Shown here piece after piece: positions 1-8,149 of a stretch of DNA of 64,000 nucleotides. The DNA is from Saprospiraceae bacterium (lineage in GTDB: Bacteria > Bacteroidota > Bacteroidia > Chitinophagales > Saprospiraceae), in NCBI GenBank assembly GCA_016787525.1, contig JAEUUP010000044.1, positions 1-64,000 of the forward strand. Reading direction: 5' to 3'. The stretch's first letter is position 1; every line of letters starts with the position of its first letter. Position numbers and translations under genes: made by a program. The notes below the pieces were generated by a model. The model had not been told where the DNA came from. It made no database searches and saw only the letters and a program-made list of their open reading frames with translations.

Positions 1-229
1 ACTGAGGGGTGGGCATAACTAAAAACATTTTTAAACAGGCACAGACTGTTTTTCCTTCGGAAAAAAGCGTGCATGGTTATTTTCTTATGGAGCGAGCCTA
101 TATTTTTTTTGCAAGCAAAAAAAATATAGGCTCGCTCCGAAAAAATCCTTTTTTGCACGCCTTTCGCCATGGCGAAACAGTGCGAAACCTGTGTTTCTAG
201 TAGTTTATAGTTATGCCCACCCCTCAAGT
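1..229. repeat. Nested hairpin element A
   Basis: A long imperfect inverted repeat about 229 bp long. Its outer arms (about 1-21 and 208-229) pair, and both carry the ACTGAGGGG word; the right copy has one extra base (CCCCTCAAGT). The centre is a perfect 22-bp stem (89-110 with 117-138) around a 6-base loop GCAAGC. Just right of the stem come CTCGCTCCGAAAAA and TCCTTTTTTGCACGC, which resemble the same positions in elements B (3877-4115) and C (60602-60797). No protein is encoded; open frames through it only read the palindrome. It may extend left of the window. It could be a MITE- or REP/BIME-like element. Confidence 0.75.
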
Positions 230-399
230 ATATAATTCCGAAACTTTTCAAACTGCTTTAGTGGGTCAAAGAACTCAAAAATAGGGTGTTTCGCATCTGA
301 AAACGCTATCGTGTATGCGTTTTACTGAGGGGGTGCATTTCTTTTATGCTGCAAAAGAAGGCGTGCCTGTGGGGTTACAAAAAAAGATTGCGTCAAAAA

Positions 400-735
400 A
401 AACAATGCAGTGAACGCATGCAACAAGAAAAAGTACAAAAAAAACAATGCAGTGAACGCATGTAACAAAAAAAAGTACACATGTGTCAATAGCAGTGAAC
501 GCATGTAACAAAAAAAAGTGCGCATGTGTCAATAGCAGTGAACGCTTGTAACAAAAAAAAGTGCGCATGTGTCAATAGCAGTGAGCGCATGTAACAAAAA
601 AAAGTGCGCATGTGTCAAGCACAGTGAACGCATATAACAAAAAAAAGTGCGCATGTGTCAAGCACAGTGAACGCATATGTCAAGCACAGTGAACGCATAT
701 GTCAAGCGCAGTGAACGCTTGTGTTCAAAAGAAGT
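400..735. repeat. 43-bp tandem repeat array
   Basis: AGTGAACGCATGTAAC-type units start at 409, 451, 494, 537, 580, 623 and 666, a 42-43 bp period. Two shortened 22-bp units start at 688 and 710. Each full unit consists of two related halves, AGTGAACGCATGTAAC plus an A run and AGTGCGCATGTGTCAA, so the array probably grew from a 21-22 bp ancestor. The copies differ by few bases and there are no unique spacers. The open frames on the minus strand here are low-complexity products of the repeat. The rest of 230-910 holds one ACTGAGGGG copy (324) and no gene. Confidence 0.9.
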
Positions 736-839
736 GAAATCTGATGTCAAAAATTGTGTTGCCATAAGCGCATTTTTGCCTTGGCGTTAAAAATATCATT
801 GTCTGAAGATGTGGTAAGCGATTAAATCGGTCTGGAGAT

Positions 840-873
840 CGATTTGAGCGTGGCGTTTTTTATGGTCAATGAG
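840..873. repeat. 34-bp direct repeat, left copy
   Basis: Identical over 34 bases to 1659-1692 (begins CGATTTGAGCG, ends GGTCAATGAG). The two copies flank the small secreted-protein gene at 911-1438 at a distance of 819 bp. This could be the footprint of an insertion or a segmental duplication. Confidence 0.9.
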
Positions 874-910
874 AAGATATGATGCCAGCGAATTTAAAAT
901 GTTAAAAAAG

Positions 911-1438
911 TTATTCTATTGAGAAGGGCATATCGAATCGCCCTTTTGTAATATTGATGGTGTCCTTGCAATCTTTACTAACATATCTTAGTTGAAATTC
1001 TCCCGCGATAATTCGTTTTTGGCGTGAAGTATCTATGAAGTTTATTTTTAAATAATTTAAGTAATTTATTGTATCAAGAAAAAAAGATTCATTGTTACAT
1101 ATTTCAACGTTACTGAACTGTGTAAGTGAAGGAATTAATTGGAGCCCCCCCAATTGAAAATGTTTATACTTCGCGACTATTAATAAGTTAATGAATGGAG
1201 CATTCTTTTGAAAATTTATAGTCATAGTTTTCTCTAAAGATGTATCAATACTAATATAACGTGGAGAACCTGTAATACGCCATTTGCTTGGAATCCATAC
1301 TTCTCCATTAATGAGACACCCCACACTGTTTGCGCCCGTTTGAGATATGGGTGGTAATTCTTCAAGTTTAGGTGTGTCGTCGGGACATTTTGACATGATA
1401 AAACAGAGGCTTAGTAGGAGTATGCTTAATTTTTTCAT
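911..1438 (-). CDS. Small secreted protein, possible lipoprotein
   Basis: A 175-residue protein with an N-terminal hydrophobic signal (about residues 3-16) followed by Cys18. The lipobox-like string MSKC has an unusual Lys at -1, so lipidation is uncertain. After a short Pro/Glu-rich linker it has TGANSVGCLINGEVWIP. That resembles the opening of small Bacteroidota periplasmic proteins of the DUF6252 kind, which are annotated without function. The remainder looks beta-rich. The gene is isolated, appears more AT-rich than its neighbours, and lies between two perfect 34-bp direct repeats next to the tandem array, so it may be acquired or duplicated material. Family assignment is from memory of the motif only. 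Confidence 0.7.
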   Translation of the reverse strand: MKKLSILLLSLCFIMSKCPDDTPKLEELPPISQTGANSVGCLINGEVWIPSKWRITGSPRYISIDTSLEKTMTINFQKNAPFINLLIVAKYKHFQLGGLQLIPSLTQFSNVEICNNESFFLDTINYLNYLKINFIDTSRQKRIIAGEFQLRYVSKDCKDTINITKGRFDMPFSIE

Positions 1439-1658
1439 TCTTTCAAAGTTTTAAAAAAGTTAGGACTGATGATTTTGGTGTATGATAGACGCTTTGTACA
1501 AGTTTTTACTGAGGGGGTGTCAAACCTTTTTCATTTCCCAAAATTACAGCTAAGAAAAACATGTATTTCAGCAAATGTCAATAAAAACATAATTTAGTTT
1601 CTCTCATATTGCTACTATTAGATTCTTTGAGCGTGTTTGTCCAGACGTGAAGTAAGAC

Positions 1659-1692
1659 CGATTTGAGCGTGGCGTTTTTTATGGTCAATGAG
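1659..1692. repeat. 34-bp direct repeat, right copy
   Basis: Identical to 840-873. The surrounding 1439-1791 gap otherwise holds one ACTGAGGGG copy (1508) and the accC terminator. Confidence 0.9.
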
Positions 1693-1733
1693 TTAGAGGG
1701 GATAGAAAATTTTGTTGCTGCCTAATAAAACAG

Positions 1734-1766
1734 CGAGGTCGGTTAGTTCAATACCAACCGACCTCG
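1734..1766 (-). terminator. Terminator of the accBC unit
   Basis: A perfect 11-bp stem (1734-1744 with 1756-1766, CGAGGTCGGTT) with an 11-base loop, 26 bp past the accC stop. On the minus strand it is followed by a T-rich run. Confidence 0.75.
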
Positions 1767-1791
1767 TCTATACAGTCCCAATCTTAAATGA

Positions 1792-3135
1792 TTATTCTTC
1801 TTTAAAATTCCATTGAGTCAAGAAGCCTGTGTGGAAGTTGCCTTCTTTGAAATCCGCATTTTGCATCAGCTTTTGATGAAATGGCACTGTCGTTTTCACT
1901 CCTTCTATGATAAACTCATCTAAAGCACGCTCCATTTTGCGAATACACTCTTCACGTGTTTGCGCCCGAACAATGAGTTTGGCAATCATCGAATCATAGT
2001 AAGGTGGAATGCCATAACCTGCGTACACGTGCGTATCTACACGCACACCATGCCCTTTGGGTGTGTGCAAAGAAGTGATACGACCTGGACTTGGACGGAA
2101 ATCTGCATACGGGTCTTCCGCATTGATGCGACATTCCATCGCATAGGCTTTTGGCAAATAGTCTTTGCCACTGATAGGAATGCCTGCGGCAATTTTGATT
2201 TGCTCTTTGATAAGGTCAAAGTCAATGATTTCTTCCGTCACAGGGTGTTCGACTTGTATCCGCGTATTCATTTCCATGAAATAGAAGTTGCGGTATTTGT
2301 CCACCAAGAACTCAATCGTACCCACACCTTCATAGTTGATGACTTGCGCTGCTTTGCGGGCAGCTTCACCCATTTTTGTGCGCAATTCATCGGTCATAAA
2401 TGGTGACGGTGCTTCTTCAACCAGTTTTTGATGCCGTCTTTGGATAGAGCAATCGCGCTCCGACAAGTGGCAAACATTACCATATTGGTCGCCTGCGACT
2501 TGAAATTCGATGTGGCGTGGTTCTTCGATGTATTTTTCGATATAGATACCATCGTTGCCAAATGACGCTTTAGCCTCGGCACGCGCCATGTTCCAATTGC
2601 TTTCAAACTCTTCCTCAGCACGGACGATGCGCATACCCTTTCCGCCACCACCTGCCGTGGCTTTGATGATGATTGGGAAGCCAATTTCTTTGGCAATACG
2701 TTGACCTTCTGCTATGTCATGCACCAAGCCATCAGAACCCGGCACTACAGGCACACCTGCTTTTATCATCGTTTCTTTAGCAGTCACTTTGTCGCCCATC
2801 ATACGAATCTGATAAGGTGTTGGCCCGATGAACTTGACACCATATTCTGTACAAATTTCGCAGAAGTCCGCATTTTCGGCTAAAAAACCATACCCAGGAT
2901 GGATGGCATCGGCATTTGTGATTTCGACCGCCGCCATGAGTCTGGGTACATTTAGGTACGATTCTTTAGATGAAGGCGGTCCGATACAAACGGCTTCATC
3001 TGCAAACCGAACATGTAAGGAATCACGGTCAGCAGTTGAATAGACCGCAACGGTTTTGATGCCCATTTCTTTACAAGTGCGAATGATACGCAGGGCAATT
3101 TCGCCACGATTGGCAATGAGTATTTTTTTGAACAT
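1792..3135 (-). CDS. accC: Biotin carboxylase subunit of acetyl-CoA carboxylase
   Basis: This subunit carboxylates the biotin of AccB with bicarbonate and ATP, the first half of the malonyl-CoA-forming reaction of fatty acid synthesis. The 447 residues match the usual AccC length. Visible features are the N-terminal [15 protein letters not shown], the ATP-grasp glycine loop GGGGKGM (residues 162-168), the [20 protein letters not shown] segment, and [13 protein letters not shown] carrying catalytic Glu, Asn and Arg. It lies 81 bp downstream of accB on the same strand and ends in a strong terminator. It contains no ACTGAGGGG copy, unlike most genes of its size here. Confidence 0.97.
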   Translation of the reverse strand: MFKKILIANRGEIALRIIRTCKEMGIKTVAVYSTADRDSLHVRFADEAVCIGPPSSKESYLNVPRLMAAVEITNADAIHPGYGFLAENADFCEICTEYGVKFIGPTPYQIRMMGDKVTAKETMIKAGVPVVPGSDGLVHDIAEGQRIAKEIGFPIIIKATAGGGGKGMRIVRAEEEFESNWNMARAEAKASFGNDGIYIEKYIEEPRHIEFQVAGDQYGNVCHLSERDCSIQRRHQKLVEEAPSPFMTDELRTKMGEAARKAAQVINYEGVGTIEFLVDKYRNFYFMEMNTRIQVEHPVTEEIIDFDLIKEQIKIAAGIPISGKDYLPKAYAMECRINAEDPYADFRPSPGRITSLHTPKGHGVRVDTHVYAGYGIPPYYDSMIAKLIVRAQTREECIRKMERALDEFIIEGVKTTVPFHQKLMQNADFKEGNFHTGFLTQWNFKEE

Positions 3136-3216
3136 GAATTTTCGTTTGATTTTAAAACGATGAGTCGGATTGAGCCCTATCGTCTTTGAACTTAAAATCT
3201 TAGAATCAAACCTCCA

Positions 3217-3735
3217 TTACCCTTTAGGGTCAACGAGGAATAAGACTTGGTCGTACTCAACAGGTGAAGCGTCCTCTATACATATTTTGACGATTTTACC
3301 TTGAATTTCAGATTCAATTTCATTAAATAACTTCATTGCTTCAACGATGCACACGACTTTGCCTTTTTCGACCTTGTCTCCTACTTTCACATAAGGTGGT
3401 TTATCGGTGCCAGCCGCACGATAGAATGTACCAACGATGGGCGATTTGATTTCCAAATAGTTCCCCCCCTCAGTATTGGCAGTTGCCGCTTTGGGTGCTT
3501 CAGCAATAATAGGTGCAACAACAGGTGCGGCACTTGGTGCTGGAGTTGTCACAGGAGCAGGACTTGGGCTAAGTATAGAAGCGGGTGCTGCTACACTCTG
3601 AATAATTTGTTGCTTACCACTGCAATATTTTGACGTACGGATGGTGATTTTTTGGTCGCCATCTTCAAATTTAAACTCAGCTAAATCGCTTTTGTTTACG
3701 AGTTGTATAAGAGACTTGATTTCTTCGAATGTCAT
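3217..3735 (-). CDS. accB: Biotin carboxyl carrier protein of acetyl-CoA carboxylase
   Basis: 172 residues. The N-terminal helical segment is followed by a Pro/Ala-rich linker (about residues 50-85) and a C-terminal biotinyl domain. The biotin-accepting Lys is Lys135 in VEAMKLFNEIE, and KSPIVGTFY opens the domain. It carries carboxyl groups from AccC to the carboxyltransferase in the cytoplasm. accB-accC is the normal order. A minus-strand copy of ACTGAGGGG (3466) encodes the Thr-Glu-Gly just before the biotinyl domain, at the linker/domain boundary. A 410-bp gap with hairpin element B separates it from efp, so accBC may have its own promoter. Confidence 0.96.
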   Translation of the reverse strand: MTFEEIKSLIQLVNKSDLAEFKFEDGDQKITIRTSKYCSGKQQIIQSVAAPASILSPSPAPVTTPAPSAAPVVAPIIAEAPKAATANTEGGNYLEIKSPIVGTFYRAAGTDKPPYVKVGDKVEKGKVVCIVEAMKLFNEIESEIQGKIVKICIEDASPVEYDQVLFLVDPKG

Positions 3736-3876
3736 CTTTGGTTGTTTTTTACTTTTTTGTCAATATTTTTAAATAACCAAAACAAAAGGCAGTTTTCGGT
3801 TGGCAATTATAGGAATTTTATTTGATTCCAAATAATAAATAAGCCAGTCGAAATCTGCCTTTTAGTTGTTTGCTTT

Positions 3877-4115
3877 AAGAAACTGTTTTAAAACCTATCA
3901 CTGACTGTTTCTCGCTGCGCTCGAAATACGTGCTATGAAAAGAATTCATTCAGAGCGCATGTCAATTTTGCCTCATTAAAGAGGCAAAATTGACATGCGC
4001 TCTATAAAAATCCTTCTTTGTACGCTTTTTTCTGCTTGTCCAAAGGGACTCCTTCGGAGCAGAAAAACAGTCAGTAATTGTCCATTTCAAGTTTTAAAAC
4101 AGTTTTTAACACATT
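3877..4115. repeat. Nested hairpin element B
   Basis: It sits between efp and accB. The central perfect 23-bp stem (3952-3974 with 3981-4003) surrounds the loop ATTAAA. Outer arms carry ACTGACTGTTTCT against AGAAAAACAGTCAGT and AAACTGTTTTAAAAC against GTTTTAAAACAGTTT. To the right of the stem, TATAAAAATCCTTCTTTG resembles the same place in element A. Its left end (3877-3912) recurs with one mismatch at 26587-26622. A strong RNA structure here could separate efp and accBC expression. The rest of 3736-4145 holds nothing I can name. Confidence 0.75.
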
Positions 4116-4145
4116 AAAATGCTAAAAAGCCAACAACCCATTGAA

Positions 4146-4709
4146 CTACTTCACACGTTCCATATAATCGCGTGTTTCTGAATTGACCTTAATTTTATCA
4201 CCTGTATTGATAAACAACGGCACTTTAATTTCTGCACCAGTTTCAACTGTCGCTGATTTAGATGAATTGGTCGCAGTATCCCCTTTCAAACCTGTTTCAG
4301 TATAAGTTACTTCTAAAACAATGTTTGGCGGCAATTCTGCTGACAAAACAGAGTTATCTTTTGATGAAAACAAAATACTAATCATCATACCTTCTTTCAT
4401 CAAATCAGCATTATCCACCATCTCCTCCGAAATGTGAAATTGGTCATAACTCTCTGTATCCATAAAGTTTAGCCCCATGTCGTCGGTGTATAAGTACTGA
4501 CATTCACGGCGCTCAAGTGGTACAATATTGATGGTGTGACCACTTGGGAAGTTATTTTCCAAAACGTTGCCTTTCGTCACGCTTTTCATTTTGACGTAAA
4601 CGAATGCTGCACCTTTACCTGGTTTGACGTGTTGGAAATCAACAACTTTGAAAATATCGTTATTGTGTTCAAAACAAACACCTTTTTTAATGTCGCTAGT
4701 AGAAGCCAT
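4146..4709 (-). CDS. efp: Elongation factor P
   Basis: EF-P relieves ribosome stalling at proline stretches by binding between the P and E sites. The 187 residues match the family length of three OB-like domains. The exposed domain I loop reads KPGKGAAF with Lys32 at the tip, the position modified in other bacteria; no epmA-like modification gene is in this window. It is upstream of accB and accC on the same strand, a common Bacteroidota arrangement. It is preceded by a good -33/-7 promoter at 4800-4828. Confidence 0.96.
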   Translation of the reverse strand: MASTSDIKKGVCFEHNNDIFKVVDFQHVKPGKGAAFVYVKMKSVTKGNVLENNFPSGHTINIVPLERRECQYLYTDDMGLNFMDTESYDQFHISEEMVDNADLMKEGMMISILFSSKDNSVLSAELPPNIVLEVTYTETGLKGDTATNSSKSATVETGAEIKVPLFINTGDKIKVNSETRDYMERVK

Positions 4710-4799
4710 TGCTGAGTTATTTTATTTACTGAAAAAAATATCTAAGTTTGTCTTTAATTTTTGAAAGTCATTTTACCTCCTTCGAGGCAAAAAGCGGCG

Positions 4800-4828
4800 C
4801 AAAGATATAGCACATTTAGCAATTCCAA
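4800..4828 (-). promoter_or_regulatory. Promoter of efp
   Basis: On the minus strand a TTG (4826-4828) and the Bacteroidota -7 box TATCTTTG (4800-4807) are separated by 18 bp, about 90 bp upstream of the efp start. Confidence 0.65.
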
Positions 4829-4932
4829 CCTGTTACTTTTAAAAAACTATCTGTCAAAACCCAAAATCCATTGTTTTTTAAACGAAATCAACTCAAGTGA
4901 CAAAATACTGAGGGGGTAAAAACAAAAAATGT

Positions 4933-6654
4933 ATGAGCTTCATTAGTTCGAGAATACACGCCTATCGCTCAAAAGTGGATGAGATTGTGCGCGATTTGCA
5001 CATCTTAACTCAAGATATTGGACATGAAGAGTTGGCAAAAACGGTCAACGATTTGCGCGCACGCATCTATGAGCCTTTTCTTTTTGTCATCGTAGGAGAA
5101 GTGAAAGCAGGGAAAAGCAGCTTTATCAATGCTTTGTTGCAAACAGGTCGCGAGATTTGTAAAGTCGCTCCACAACCCATGACGGACACCATCCAACAAG
5201 TCAGTTATGGCGAAAAGGAAGAGACTATTGTCGTCAATCCGTATCTCAAAAAAATATTTCAACCTGTCGAGATTTTGCGAGAAATCGGCATAGTTGACAC
5301 GCCCGGCACCAATGCCATCGTCGCACACCATCAAGAAATTACTGAGGGGTTTGTACCCGCTGCCGATTTGATTGTCTTTGTTTTTGAAGCCAAAAACCCC
5401 TATCGGCAATCGGCATGGGAGTTTTTTGACTTCATCCACACCGATTGGCGACGCAAAGTCATTTTTATTCTGCAACAAAAAGACTTGATGAGTGCTGCCG
5501 ATTTAGCTGTCAATACTGAGGGGGTCATTGCAGAAGCCCGCAAACGAGGTTTAGTTGACCCAACGGTCTTTGCGGTATCGGCTAAAGACGAGCAAGAAGA
5601 ACGTTACGATACCAGCGGTTTTAGTGCTGTGCGCGATTTTATCAGAGCGCATGTCACAGGTGGCAAAGCTCCTGCTTTGAAACTGTCGAACAATTTGGAG
5701 ACGTGCAATAATATCAACGAGCGCATTTTCAATGGTTTGAAAGTGCGTAAAGAGCAGTTTGCAGCCGATATTGAATTCAGAAAAGACATTCGACAAACGC
5801 TTGATAATCAAGAAACGAAATCGAATAGCCATGTCAAAATGTTAATTGAAAACCTTTTGGCAGGCTATGACAAAACCACATCAAAATCGGAGCAAGATTT
5901 AGGTGAAGAACTTTCATTTGTTACTCTAATTAAGCGGTCTATCATGGGTATTTTTGGTTCATCTGACTCCATAAAAGAGCGATTGAATAGCTTGAAACAG
6001 GATTTAGAGACTAATTTGAATACCGAATTGCGAGAAAAATTGCAGTCAGGTGTAGGTGATGTTGCCGATTCCATCCAACAAATGGCAAAATTGATTGATC
6101 TAAAGATTAAAACGAGCAAAACGATTTTAAAAGACAATCACGAAATTTTTAGTGATATAGCTGATCGCCGTGCCAATGTACTGAGGGATTTGCAAGAGAC
6201 TTTTTCAAAATTTATGAATCGCTCTGAAAATTTTACAGATGAATCACTGTTCAAAAATAAAGGCTCAATCACACCCAATATCGCCGCAGGCAGTGGCATA
6301 GCCATCGTCGGAATCATACTCGCAGCTGTTACCAAAGGGGCTGTTTTGGATGTTACTGGAGGTGTTTTGACAACTTTAGGTTTATTGTTTGCAGGAGCAA
6401 CAGCGGTTATGAAACGTGGACAAATACTGGAAGCGTATCGGAAAGAAATTGCCAAAGGACGCACTCAACTTGAAAGTGAAGTGACAGAACGGTTACACAC
6501 TTATATCAAAAGTATCAAACACAAAATTGATTTGAACTTTTCAGAGTTTGACAACTTGTTAGACAATGAAAAACTGCAGATTAACGACCTCGAACAACGC
6601 CATTTGAATATTCAAAATCGGATTTCGTTGCTACAACAAGAATTAGTGAATTAA
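4933..6654 (+). CDS. Bacterial dynamin-like GTPase
   Basis: A 573-residue large GTPase. G1 is GEVKAGKSS (residues 55-63), G3 is DTPGTNA (about 123-129) and QQKDL (about 182-186) is at the G4 position. A helical stalk follows. A hydrophobic paddle-like segment (about 450-495, GIAIVGIILAAVTKGAV then LTTLGLLFAGATAVM) would insert in membrane, and the C-terminus is coiled coil. Bacterial dynamin-like proteins remodel or repair membranes, some in phage defence; which applies here cannot be told. It is monocistronic with a terminator at 6661-6695. Two motif copies encode ITEG (5341) and NTEG (5515), and a third (4907) lies 26 bp before the start codon. The ATG at 4933 is preferred; an ATG at 4929 opens a six-codon frame only. 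Confidence 0.88.
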   Translation: MSFISSRIHAYRSKVDEIVRDLHILTQDIGHEELAKTVNDLRARIYEPFLFVIVGEVKAGKSSFINALLQTGREICKVAPQPMTDTIQQVSYGEKEETIVVNPYLKKIFQPVEILREIGIVDTPGTNAIVAHHQEITEGFVPAADLIVFVFEAKNPYRQSAWEFFDFIHTDWRRKVIFILQQKDLMSAADLAVNTEGVIAEARKRGLVDPTVFAVSAKDEQEERYDTSGFSAVRDFIRAHVTGGKAPALKLSNNLETCNNINERIFNGLKVRKEQFAADIEFRKDIRQTLDNQETKSNSHVKMLIENLLAGYDKTTSKSEQDLGEELSFVTLIKRSIMGIFGSSDSIKERLNSLKQDLETNLNTELREKLQSGVGDVADSIQQMAKLIDLKIKTSKTILKDNHEIFSDIADRRANVLRDLQETFSKFMNRSENFTDESLFKNKGSITPNIAAGSGIAIVGIILAAVTKGAVLDVTGGVLTTLGLLFAGATAVMKRGQILEAYRKEIAKGRTQLESEVTERLHTYIKSIKHKIDLNFSEFDNLLDNEKLQINDLEQRHLNIQNRISLLQQELVN

Positions 6655-6660
6655 AAAAAA

Positions 6661-6695
6661 AGCCTTGATTAATTGTCTATCAACTAATTAAGGCT
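6661..6695 (+). terminator. Terminator of the dynamin-like gene
   Basis: The stem AGCCTTGATTAATTG/CAACTAATTAAGGCT (two G-T/A-C type changes) with a TCTAT loop is followed by TTTTTT. Confidence 0.8.
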
Positions 6696-6721
6696 TTTTT
6701 ATTTGAATTCTGAAAATTGGC

Positions 6722-6844
6722 TCACTTAAATGCCATCATCAGCAGGGCTATTATTGCCATAATAGCTATAACGACCGATAAACTATTTTCAGAATTATTT
6801 TTATTGTTTGAATTGTTGGGTTGAGATGCCGTGTTGGGTTCCAT
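6722..6844 (-). CDS. 40-residue putative single-pass membrane peptide
   Basis: A short frame read directly from the minus strand: ATG at 6844, TGA at 6722-6724. The first half is polar and Asn-rich (MEPNTASQPNNSNNKNNSEN). The second half is hydrophobic (SVVIAIMAIIALLMMAF), about 17-18 residues, ending in a single Lys before the stop. That is the layout of a small membrane protein with its N-terminus on one side and a short positive C-tail. It sits between the dynamin-like gene terminator and the DUF1361 gene. No Shine-Dalgarno or clear promoter is seen. It could be spurious, but the clean polar/hydrophobic partition is unlikely in random sequence. The rest of 6845-7158 contains only a -7-like box. 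Confidence 0.5.
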   Translation of the reverse strand: MEPNTASQPNNSNNKNNSENSLSVVIAIMAIIALLMMAFK

Positions 6845-7090
6845 ATTTCAACGCGTTTAACTTTGTGAACAATGTAAGTTTTGAGTGTGTGGTTTGGTTT
6901 AAGCGAGAAGCTTAACTGAGTGTGTGAGGATTAAAAGTGGGACACAAAGGTATATATAAAAAACTTAAACTGAAAAAATATTATATATCTTTGAATAAAA
7001 AAATAATGCTCGATTAGGCAAGGTGAGTAGGTATTTTTCGTTTTATTTAATATAACTTTTTACAATGAGTCAAAACATAGGTATTTTTTG

Positions 7091-7098
7091 TAATTTTG
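7091..7098 (+). promoter_or_regulatory. -7 box upstream of the DUF1361 gene
   Basis: TAATTTTG matches TAnnTTTG and lies 60 bp before the start at 7159. No convincing -33 element is seen. Confidence 0.4.
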
Positions 7099-7158
7099 CG
7101 CTTCAAAAGCAAGCATTTAATTTCAATATCTACCATCTTCTTACATTAAAAAATAATC

Positions 7159-7899
7159 ATGTACTCAGATTTAATTACGTTTTTTTTTAGAGATAAACGA
7201 CAATATAAACTATTTATACTTTTGAGCATCAGTACAATCTTCGACTGTATGCTGGTTTTCTATCGTCTATATTATACGGATTTCGATTGGCAAGTCGTCC
7301 AAAACTTTGACGATTTTAAGTTTTATAGAGGGGCTTATGGTACATTTTTCTTCTTGATTTGGAATCTTTTTTTGGCTTGGATTCCTTATTGGTTCGCTTT
7401 GACTTTAGATTTTTATACACGTATTAGTGTACAACCTGTATGGCGTAATATGCTGATTTTGTTAGTATTATGGCTACTCTTTTTCCCAAATGCCCCTTAT
7501 ATTGTCACTGATTTACTGCACTTACGTGATCGCCAAGTTGTACCACATTGGTATGATGTGATGATGTTTATTTCTTTTGCATGGACAGGTTTACTATTGG
7601 GCTATTCTTCACTTTTTGAAATACAGCGTTTTTTGGAAAGCCGCTTCAAAACATGGTTTACATGGTCAGTGATGGTCTGTGCAATTTGGCTGGGAGGTTT
7701 TGGTGTTTTTATGGGACGTTTCCAGCGATGGAACTCATGGGACATTGTGAAGCATCCGTTTAGCTTGATACGCCAACAAATTCATGTACTACTCAATCCA
7801 CTCGATTATCTCAATACCTTAGGCGTAGCCGTTGTCTTATCAGGATTTATGCTCATTGGCTATCTGACCTTGAATGCTCTGAGAGCAAATGAAGCCTAG
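7159..7899 (+). CDS. DUF1361 family integral membrane protein
   Basis: 246 residues with about six to seven hydrophobic segments. The conserved string FFPNAPYIVTDLLHLR (about residues 112-127), followed by a WYDVMMF segment, is the signature of DUF1361 membrane proteins, which have no known function. The C-terminal segment is a further transmembrane helix. It is preceded by TAATTTTG at 7091 and stands alone on the + strand. The 250-bp gap to the next gene contains nothing I can name. Confidence 0.8.
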   Translation: MYSDLITFFFRDKRQYKLFILLSISTIFDCMLVFYRLYYTDFDWQVVQNFDDFKFYRGAYGTFFFLIWNLFLAWIPYWFALTLDFYTRISVQPVWRNMLILLVLWLLFFPNAPYIVTDLLHLRDRQVVPHWYDVMMFISFAWTGLLLGYSSLFEIQRFLESRFKTWFTWSVMVCAIWLGGFGVFMGRFQRWNSWDIVKHPFSLIRQQIHVLLNPLDYLNTLGVAVVLSGFMLIGYLTLNALRANEA

Positions 7900-8149
7900 T
7901 TATGCTCTCATATATTAAAATTTGGCTCAATTATTGAAACCTCATCAATCGCAATCTCCTTAAATGACACTAGTCTTTAGGCATTTTGATTTGGCTGAAT
8001 TTTTATATTAAATTTCAAAAACTTAGACATGTAATTCACATATCTTAATGATACAATGGAAAATAAATTAGACAGGTGCTATGATTTTTTCATTACTGTT
8101 CAATTCATTAAGCCTGTGATACTCTATGTCTTGAAAATTTGTAATAAAC

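Noticed and set aside
9-200. Open frame through hairpin element A
   Set aside because: It only reads across a palindrome, with no coding character.
322-568. Two minus-strand open frames of 67 and 74 codons
   Set aside because: They overlap in different frames of the same tandem repeat and encode low-complexity Leu/Phe-rich text.
400-735. CRISPR array
   Set aside because: Units are contiguous and internally repetitive with no unique spacers, and no cas gene is near.
1960-2406. 148-codon plus-strand frame over accC
   Set aside because: It is antisense shadow of a strongly conserved gene.
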